Assembly (NCBI RefSeq): GCF_026914185.1
Contig: NC_070570.1
Span: 3,472,001 to 3,536,000, forward strand
Origin: Puccinia triticina
Taxonomy: Eukaryota > Basidiomycota > Pucciniomycetes > Pucciniales > Pucciniaceae
Direction: 5' to 3'
Length of the DNA stretch: 64,000 bases
Below are positions 55,918 through 64,000 of this stretch, in pieces; the first letter of the stretch is position 1; each line of letters begins with the position of its first letter. Made by a program: the position numbers and the translations under genes. The notes beneath the pieces were generated by a model. The model searched no databases and was not told the DNA's origin. It saw nothing but the letters and a program-made list of their open reading frames with translations.

Positions 55918-56910
55918 TGTCAGCCTTAGAGATACATCAAGTATCCAAAAGACTGCAATAACTTAGTAAGGAAAAATTATTATTAAATTTTTATTGCAGA
56001 ATCAGCTTCCGCATCATAAACTAAGGGGGGTCACCCACTCAAAGTAACCCCTTATTCCTATTCCTTCATGTACTAATTGTACAAATAAGAATTGGCCCCA
56101 GAAAGCGCCCAAAAATAGTATTACATACAAAAATTTAGTAAAAAAAACAAAGTACATAAGAATAAACTGTTGTACATTAATGAGTAATATTACTTGTGTA
56201 AAAATACCCCGTGAAAGTATTATGTAGACTTCTACTGAAGCTCTTTCACATGACAATTGGTTATAAACATGTCATGTGACAGAGTCAGGGAAATTAGTCT
56301 ATTACAATACAAATAATTTGCCCATAGCCAAGCCCTTTTCACGGCTATACCCCAGGATACTCCCATAGGGAGAAAAGGACTTTGTGTTTACGCCCACTAA
56401 AGTTCCCTCTATAAATAGAGGCCTATTTGGCCCTCAGGAAAAGATCCCCAGACCATTCACCGCCCAGAAACTGAAAGTTTGCCATGAATATTCTCCTCTG
56501 CTACTATTGTAGCCCTTTTTCTTATAAACCATCCCCAGCACGTAAAATCCACTGGATTAAACCCTTTAAATTATCAAAAAATCCCTTATTAGCATATTTA
56601 AAGCTTTATCCTTATAAGTAGTTGCCGTAAGACCTCCGCCTCTGTCAAGCAGCCAATCAGTTTAAGCGCTTACCACCTAGTTTTTACGCCAAATTTATTC
56701 CCTGTAATTAATAATTATATATTATTAATTACATAATAAATCCTCCTCTTTTAAAAGAGTGTTTAAAACCCTTGTAGTGGCTATATTTACCACGTAGCAA
56801 GTTTAGTAGTTTATATTACTAGTGTTTACATCAGCACAGTTATAGTGCTAGGGCCCAAAACCCTTAATTTTGACGGGATTTTGCCCCAAGCTTCATAAAC
56901 AGAGCTGTCA
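55918..56910 (+). mobile_element. Solo LTR, 993 bp
   Basis: Starts TGTCAGCCTTAG, ends GAGCTGTCA, with TSD GTAAT at 55913-55917 and 56911-56915. A TATA box (CTCTATAAATAGAGG near 56411) points to + transcription. It shares the terminal TGTCAGCC with Gypsy A and B but is otherwise different. Confidence 0.83.
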
Positions 56911-57330
56911 GTAATCCTCCCGCTCCACTGTTGTGTATAGTTGTGGACTTGGAGGGACCACTCCCAGTTGCCTGTTGGAGGCAATTGTTGACCAGGAGGG
57001 ACTGTTCCCGGTTGCCTGTTAGAGGTGATTGTTTACTGGGAGGGACTGCTCCTGGTTGCCTGTTAGAGGTGATTGTTTACTGGGAGGGACTGCTCCTGGT
57101 TGGCTGTGGTATGCAATTGTTGACCAGGAGGGGATTCTCCTGGTTCACTTTTGTGTACAGTTGTGGACTGGGAGGGACCTCTCCTGGTCATCTGTTGGAG
57201 GTGATTTTTGAATAGGAGGAACTGCTCCTGGTTGAATATGGTATTCAATTGTCAACCAGGAGGGACTGCTCCTGGTCAACACGGCTGTATACAGTTGTTG
57301 ACCAGGAGGCATTCCTCCTGGGGTCAACAC
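56911..57330. repeat. 44-bp hairpin minisatellite, right part
   Basis: About nine units, with two consecutive units exactly 44 bp apart (GGTTGCC at 57010 and 57054). Each unit has an inverted core such as ACCAGGAG...CTCCTGGT that can fold into a stem-loop. Confidence 0.85.
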
Positions 57331-57700
57331 GGTTTATGTGTCATGTTGTTATGCGTGTATGCTGCTTCCGCCCGGTGAACAAGGAATGGCAAGCAGTGAA
57401 TCCCAGCTGATTGCCTCAGATACCATGGATCCCAGCTGAGAAATTGCCTCAGAGCTCAGTCTTTCCTAGTGCACTGCGCACTACAATGAAGTTGAGCAAC
57501 TTCCAAATATTCCAGGGCCTTCCAGCCTGGTGTTCATTTGTATGAACTTGGTCCTAATTGAGTATTCACTTGGGTATGCCGCATGTCAATTGGCAGTGGT
57601 TTCTTGAGTTTTTTTTTCATTGTGGAGGCTTTTTCCAAATGGTCTAGGTTTGTAGGTCTGACACATAATCTTGCTGGAGCCTTTGTGGGCTTGCGGACAG
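57331..57700. other. Unassigned stretch
   Basis: No gene or repeat recognised in these 370 bp. Confidence 0.4.
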
Positions 57701-57860
57701 TTATTGTGGCAGACAGATGGGACAGCAGGGCAGCATATCCAAGTGCATCCTGAGGGCATCCAATTTGGCACATGCAGTAGGGTCTGAGGCTGTTTGCCAA
57801 AACAAAGCAAAGTTATCCTGCACCTCCGGCCATTCAAACAGATGTGAATGGTGTGGGAAC
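57701..57860 (-). pseudogene. Unknown protein fragment
   Basis: A short minus-strand frame ending at TAA 57701-57703 reads FEWPEVQDNFALFWQTASD, then CAKLDALRMHLD and a CC-x2-C ending. The composition is that of a real protein, while sequence on both sides is broken by stops. It is probably a decayed transposon or duplicated-gene fragment. No family claimed. Confidence 0.35.
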
Positions 57861-58556
57861 TCCTTTGGGATTGGTTGCCAGTCCTTTGAGGGGGAAATAA
57901 CAATATTATATTCTAGCTAAGTAATACTAATGTTACAGGTGGTTTGAAATACCTGCCCCTCTATTATACTACACAGAATTCTGACAACAAATCTATTTAT
58001 TGTTGTGTTGTGACTTTATGATGGAGAAAACCTGTATGTAGTGGTCTCTATCAGACCTAGATCAGTTTCTATCAAGTACAAGATGCTTATACAACCTCTA
58101 TATGGCCAGATGGGCAAAGAATATAATCAAGTGAGAATCTGTTTTGTTGGGTTTTATGGTTTTTAGCAGAGAAAAGTGATGGTGGAGTTGTGATATTAGA
58201 TTGCTACGTTGATTTCTGATGACTACTGAGCTGGAGTGTCTCCATGATGATGGCAGAATGATGAATGTTGACCACTAAGCTGGGGTGCCTGGGTGATGAT
58301 GGCAAAATGATGACTGTTGACCAGACCACTGAGATGGGGTGCCTGGGTGATGATGGCAAAATGGTGGGAGGAGGGCCTCCTTACATATTCTTTTCTGAGT
58401 TATTTTTGCTTTTGAGGGCTGCACTCAAGGCATTTCTGCTGGTGGTGATCCTGTGGATTGCACTGCCTTATGCAAGGGGTGCATAACTTGAAATGATGTT
58501 CCGCATGATAATGTGCGCTTTCTACTTTTTTTTAACGCAAGGGCCGCCTAGGTTGG
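57861..58556. other. Unassigned stretch with short GATGATGGCA repeats
   Basis: Three loosely repeated units around GGGTGCCTGGGTGATGATGG at about 58220-58360, period near 55-60 bp. Otherwise nothing seen. Confidence 0.4.
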
Positions 58557-59039
58557 TTGCACTGCCAAAGTGGAGGCTTTCTGACCGCTGTTGGAATGAA
58601 GGATCTGCTGTGTGTGATACTCTTGGTTGCATACTCTGATGACGTCACGAGTACGAACACTCCAATTCTAGAGCTCTTGACCATTTACCTAGGATCAGTT
58701 TACCGCTTGTGCCTTTCCTTTCTTCCTCATCTCAACATCAACTTAACGCGCGGTCAACAGCTTCTGAAACTCATTGACTTCGCGGTACCTGGTCAAGATC
58801 ATTCATCTAGGCCGGCAATCTTTTAGGTTCTTATTCCCTTCTATCTTTCCAAATTACCTCTTGTTACTGGTCAAACTAGACATGCTCAACTGGTCATTGC
58901 GAAGGACAAGGAGCTCTTTGGCCAGGGTAAGCTCTATAAAGATATTGTGAAGGCAAGGATTCTCATGCCGACCATGCAAGAAGTTCAGGACGCCATGCAA
59001 CTTCCCAAGCCTTCTGCGCCTTCCCCTGTTGCCACCTAA
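58557..59039 (+). pseudogene. Unknown gene remnant
   Basis: One frame spans 58557-59039 with a TAG at 58824-58826. The part after the stop reads like protein (TGQTRHAQLVIAKDKELFGQ, KLYKDIVKARILMPTMQEVQ, DAMQLPKPSAPSPVAT) and ends in TAA. It may be the last exon of a gene whose earlier part is lost, or of a retroelement. No domain recognised. Confidence 0.35.
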
Positions 59040-60125
59040 TCTGCCTGTAGTTCGGGACCCGGGTGGCTCACGTGTTTTTCAAGCCCATAAAGAATTCATC
59101 ACTGTTTGCTGGTAGTCTTGTTTTCATCCTCATCCCCCCTTTCCCTAGAACATGCCATACACATCTTCTCCCATCCCCCAAAAAAGTCGTACACCAAACT
59201 ACACCACCATTTTTGTATTTATCATCTACAACGTGTCCTGTATAAATTTCCTGCGCTCGAAATTTCAGCACTGTTTCAAATGGCAAAATGAATAATTTCC
59301 GGGTTTGTACCAAATCTGATTGGGCATTCATCTGCGGAGCAAAACCCACCTGGAGCAAAATAATTTGCCGGATTAAATCCGCCTGGAGGGAGAAAAAGCT
59401 AGACCCAATTTTGGCGTCGGAGTCAGCCCAACCCTGATATGACGTTGGGAAAGCTGCCCTAGATCCGCCGTGAGGGTCAATCCGACCAGCTTGCTTTGAC
59501 TGTACATAGGGTATTGACGACCTGACTGTCTTGCTAGTCAAAAAACCTGAAAATTTGCCGCCCACATCAATCCGACGGGATAATTGACGCCGGCATGAAT
59601 CCGACGGCTTGGATTGACGCCAGGCTCAATCCGACCCCCCGAATCGACGCCAGCGGCAATCTGATGCGTCCAACGGTTTGCCTCCCAACGTGAATTCCAC
59701 ATCGGCTTAGCGCGGCGTCGGAAAGGTGGGCGCTGACGCAAATTGTGACGTCGGATCGACGTCAGACTGCACCCGTGGTGTAGTGCACAAGTAAGTCCTT
59801 TTTTTTTACTTTTTTTAATTTCATAGTCACTCTTGGGAACTTCTTTTCCACCCCTGTGGCGAAGTTCATGAATTAAAGTCTGTGGCCTGAGCTTCTGGAT
59901 TGAAAATTGTGGAGGTGAAAACTTTGGATAGCCCACTGTACATACTTGGACATGCTGTATCTTATCTCTTGATGTCTTAGCTCAATCTTCTAAACCATTT
60001 GCTCACTGGTGTGCATGGACTGCGGCACCATCCATCGTGCCTAGTCCTGGTACCAAAGTGCTTACTGGGGATAGACCATGATTGCAATGTGGTCCTGCCA
60101 TTAGGAAATTTCCAACTTCTTCCCT
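59040..60125. repeat. Region with degenerate ~30-bp ATCCGAC/GACGCC repeats
   Basis: Between about 59460 and 59770 the words AATCCGAC and TTGACGCC alternate in loose tandem order with a period near 30 bp. Minus-strand frames in this region look like artefacts of the repeat. The rest holds no recognised feature. Confidence 0.4.
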
Positions 60126-60149
60126 GCAGCGCAGCCGCAACCTCCCTAG
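60126..60149 (+). mobile_element. Possible Helitron 3' terminus
   Basis: GCAGCGCAGCCGC (one base different from the hairpin at 54639) is followed after 7 nt by CTAG and then T, the same spacing as the confirmed end. The internal mismatch weakens the stem. The sequence to the left would be a non-autonomous Helitron; its start is not found. Confidence 0.4.
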
Positions 60150-60733
60150 TCATCTTGTACAAGTTACATATTCTCATTAGAGTTTCTAGGAAAATTGTCT
60201 TCCCCTCTGGCTTATGCTAGGCTAACTTGCGAATTGGGATAAACCGAGGCGTGGGCCTTGACACTATGGGCCAGCCCAACCCCCTTTCCCTGCCGAGGGG
60301 GGGACGCTTTTCTTCTTGAAACTGCGTGCAAGTTGGTGGAGGAGTGATACGCGTCACAAGTGGGGTGTGCTGTCTCCGGATATGTGAAACGGGTTTAGGG
60401 GGTTCGAGGATCGGATCGGATGAGTCAGCGGCGAGCGGTGCAGCTGCAGAGCGACGCAAGCGGAGCCAGAGCCATCCACCAACCACCGCAACGCATTTTC
60501 CAAAGAAAGGCATCCGAGCAGAACACCCTCTTCTTTCCTACTCGATCGCCCCCCATCCGCATCCGCATCCTCGCCGATCGCCACCCGCCGGAGGACTAGT
60601 GTGTCTCAGCTCGCCAGTCTCTTGAACACGCCGCCCTCTATTCATCCGCCTCAACACGCCCGAGGAATCCGAGGCAGTATAGCACAGGAAGAAGCAGAAG
60701 AAGAAGACCGGACGCCGTGCCCTCTCGATCCCG
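60150..60733 (+). promoter_or_regulatory. Upstream region of the GTPase gene
   Basis: 584 bp before the start codon. GC content and CT-richness rise towards the gene. No TATA box is evident. A CT-rich, leader-like stretch precedes the ATG. Confidence 0.4.
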
Positions 60734-61770
60734 ATGTCGAACTCCACCGCCTCAATGCCCACCGGCTCCTCGTCCTCCTCGTCAACAAACACCGCCGGGG
60801 GGCCGACCAACCCGCCCTCGGGGGCCCAAAACGAAGACAAAAACTCGGTCGTCATCAAGGTATGAGTCCCCCCCCCCCCCCCCTCCTCGTTGCCACCGAA
60901 AGCCGGCCGCTGATCGCTGGGTGGGTGGACAGGTCGGGATGGTCGGGGACTCGCAGATCGGCAAGACGAGCTTGATGGTGAAATACGTCGAAGGGAGCTT
61001 CGACGAAGACTACATCCAGACCCTAGGTCAGCCGCATCCCCCCCCCCCCCCCCCCACATCCAGCGAGGGCCAGAGAGACTGATGACAGACGCACGGGCAG
61101 GGGTGAACTTCATGGAGAAGACGATCTCGATCCGGAACACCGAGATCACGTTCTCGATCTGGGACCTGGGCGGGCAGCGCGAATTCGTGAACATGCTGCC
61201 GCTGGTCTGCAACGATGCGGTGGCGATCCTGTTCATGTTCGACCTGAGCAGGAAGTCGACGTTGAATTCGATCAAGGAATGGTACCGCCAGGCCCGCGGC
61301 TTCAACAAGGTCCTGTCCCCTCACCCCGCTGCCCATCCCCCCCCCCCCCCCCCCCCCCACGGCCCGCTGACGTCTCTGTGTACAGACGGCGATCCCGTTC
61401 CTGATCGGGACGAAATACGACCACTTCGCCGCGTTCTCGAAAGACGAGCAAGAAGAGATCACACGCCAGGTACATCCCTCCCCCCTAGCCCCCTCCGACG
61501 GACCCTCACAGCGCTGATTCTGGTGTTTTTTGGCAGTCGCGGCGATTCGCAAAAGCCATGAGAGCACCCTTGATATTCTGTTCGACGTCCCACTCCATCA
61601 ATGTACAAAAAATCTTCAAAATCGTCCTGTCCAAAGCATTTGATCTCAAGGTCCGTTCCGCTCCCTATCCTCGTCCCGCCCCCACACTCGCTGACCCGGT
61701 ACACCTGTAGTGCACGATACCTGAAATCACCGGCAGTGGAGAACCGTTGTTGATCTACCTCGATGTCTGA
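60734..61770 (+). CDS. spg1: Septation-initiation GTPase, Spg1/Tem1 family
   Basis: Small Ras-like GTPase that starts the septation/mitotic-exit signalling cascade at the spindle pole body. Six exons: 60734-60859, 60933-61026, 61101-61309, 61386-61469, 61537-61650 and 61711-61770, all GT-AG and in phase, 228 aa. After a Ser/Thr/Pro-rich N-terminus of about 40 residues come the P-loop GDSQIGKTS, the G3 motif WDLGGQ, then [15 protein letters not shown] and the G4-like GTKYD in place of NKxD, both typical of Spg1/Tem1. The end has [18 protein letters not shown] and CTIPEI. No C-terminal prenylation CAAX is present, as usual for this family. The first ATG in frame was taken. Introns 1-3 each hold a run of 16-22 C. 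The gene looks intact. Confidence 0.95.
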
Positions 61771-62351
61771 CCGCCTGCTCATCGATCCAAACCCCAGATT
61801 TCTGTTTTTTTTTTTTTTTTTCTCCCTTGCCAAAAAGGGGCTGTTCTGCTGCTAACTTGTGTTTTTTTTATATGATGATGATGATTTTTATTATTGTTTT
61901 GTTGTGTGTGCATGTGATTGTGTGGGTGTGTGTGTGTGTCTAATTTATTGTTTGCATTTACGATCCTTTACCCTGTTCCAAATTGATTACTCTATCTTTG
62001 GTTGTATATGTATATGTCATATATATACACTTATTTATCCCCCCCCCCCCCCCCCCCCCCCTTTTGGTTTCTACCTCTTTTTTTTTTTTTGTTCCAGGGA
62101 TCCCTTTCCTCAAACCACAAAAACAGTTGAAAATGAACACCATGGGATTCTTTTCGTTACTGAAAGCGTTGATGTATGTAGCTTGGATGTGTGATGCAGT
62201 CCTTGGTGGGGCTGTCTGAGACACACTTGGGATATTTGGGCGGGTGACGTGGCAATTTGCAAATTGCGGGCCTCCTCTTCCCAGGGCAGCCCCCGCCCGA
62301 GCCAGCCCCAGCACCCACCACGAACCACATCAGCCCACCCACCCACCCACG
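61771..62351 (+). promoter_or_regulatory. Intergenic region, GTPase 3' end and SURF4 promoter
   Basis: 581 bp with a T-run (61808-61822), GT-rich and AT-rich parts (TATATGTCATATATATAC near 62010), a run of 23 C (62039-62061) and a second T-run (62080-62091). The AT-rich part may hold the GTPase polyadenylation region. The last 100 bp are CCCACC-rich and precede the SURF4 ATG. Confidence 0.5.
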
Positions 62352-63711
<1,360 letters not shown>

Positions 63712-64000
63712 CCACCCCACCCGACGAAAAAAAAAAAAAAAACATCACCCGCTTCTTTCCCATCATTTTTCTCTCTTCTTATAGCTTTCTGTGATCATCG
63801 TGTGAAGGGTTTTCCTTGTTGCTCTGACCCACTCATATACAACACGCCATAGAAAACACGCGGCCGATGTCCCGCGGAGGGCGCTCGAACCCCGCACACA
63901 TCGCTCCCCTTTTCCTTGTCTCTTTTTGACCATCTTCCCGGGCCTCATCCCCGCCGTGTCCTCTGTCCTTTTTCCCATGCCGCGCCCCAACGTCCATGTT
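63712..64000 (+). other. SURF4 3' flank
   Basis: Contains an A-run (63727-63742) and pyrimidine-rich sequence. No further gene begins that can be supported before the window ends. Confidence 0.4.

Noticed and set aside
60538..61567. Minus-strand frames of 179-256 codons over the GTPase gene
   Set aside because: They are antisense to a fully spliced, well-conserved GTPase; their Gly/Pro-rich text comes from the C-runs.
60734..61770. Rab or Ras GTPase instead of Spg1/Tem1
   Set aside because: GTKYD in place of NKx[22 protein letters not shown] and the lack of C-terminal cysteines fit Spg1/Tem1.

Overview
The window looks like a chromosome segment of a rust fungus (Pucciniales, Puccinia-like). 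The reasons are two GC-rich, intron-dense host genes of basidiomycete type at the right end, short GT-AG introns of about 50-110 nt, and about 57 kb of nested transposable elements. The genus is an inference from gene style and element content. No rRNA gene, CRISPR or bacterial feature was seen.

Layout. (1) 1-158: the 3' end of a Helitron. (2) 159-29310: an array of a ~173-bp satellite, forward on the left and reversed from about 19433, split by insertions whose target-site duplications (TSDs) can all be read: a 320-bp TRIM-like element with a tRNA-like sequence in each LTR (349-668); Gypsy A, a chromovirus (1289-16566), which itself carries a Copia element (1601-6933); a solo LTR (17928-19337); a gag-less Gypsy C (19797-25361) carrying a CACTA-like element (22430-23526); a Tc1/mariner-like MITE (25586-26042); and a complete but mutated hAT transposon (26568-29291). 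(3) 29311-32888: a non-autonomous hAT element filled with a 45-bp hairpin minisatellite (29792-30852) and the 3' end of a second hAT transposase. (4) 32889-55756: Gypsy B, a young chromovirus with 956-bp LTRs and TSD TTGTC. Its leader was invaded by a ~14-kb autonomous Helitron (about 40359-54662) encoding a Rep-helicase and three divergent copies of an OB-fold-like accessory protein. (5) 55757-57330: a second hairpin minisatellite split by a solo LTR. (6) 57331-60733: poorly conserved DNA with gene fragments and a possible third Helitron 3' end. (7) 60734-63711: two intact host genes on the + strand, an Spg1/Tem1-type septation GTPase (6 exons, 228 aa) and a SURF4/Erv29 cargo receptor (5 exons, 367 aa, C-terminal KKVF).

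How it fits together. Left of about 57 kb almost everything is transposon or satellite, and insertion order can be read from the nesting. Most element genes carry nonsense codons. These are mostly TGA preceded by T, as expected from TCG-to-TTG mutation. Gypsy B has nearly identical LTRs and is the youngest large retroelement; the Helitron inside it is younger still. The two chromoviruses have very different Gag proteins, yet both carry an in-frame GAA-TAA-GT stop at the same boundary between capsid and zinc knuckle, which suggests programmed readthrough. The most unusual cargo is the family of OB-fold-like genes riding in the Helitron, one copy ending in an AT-hook.
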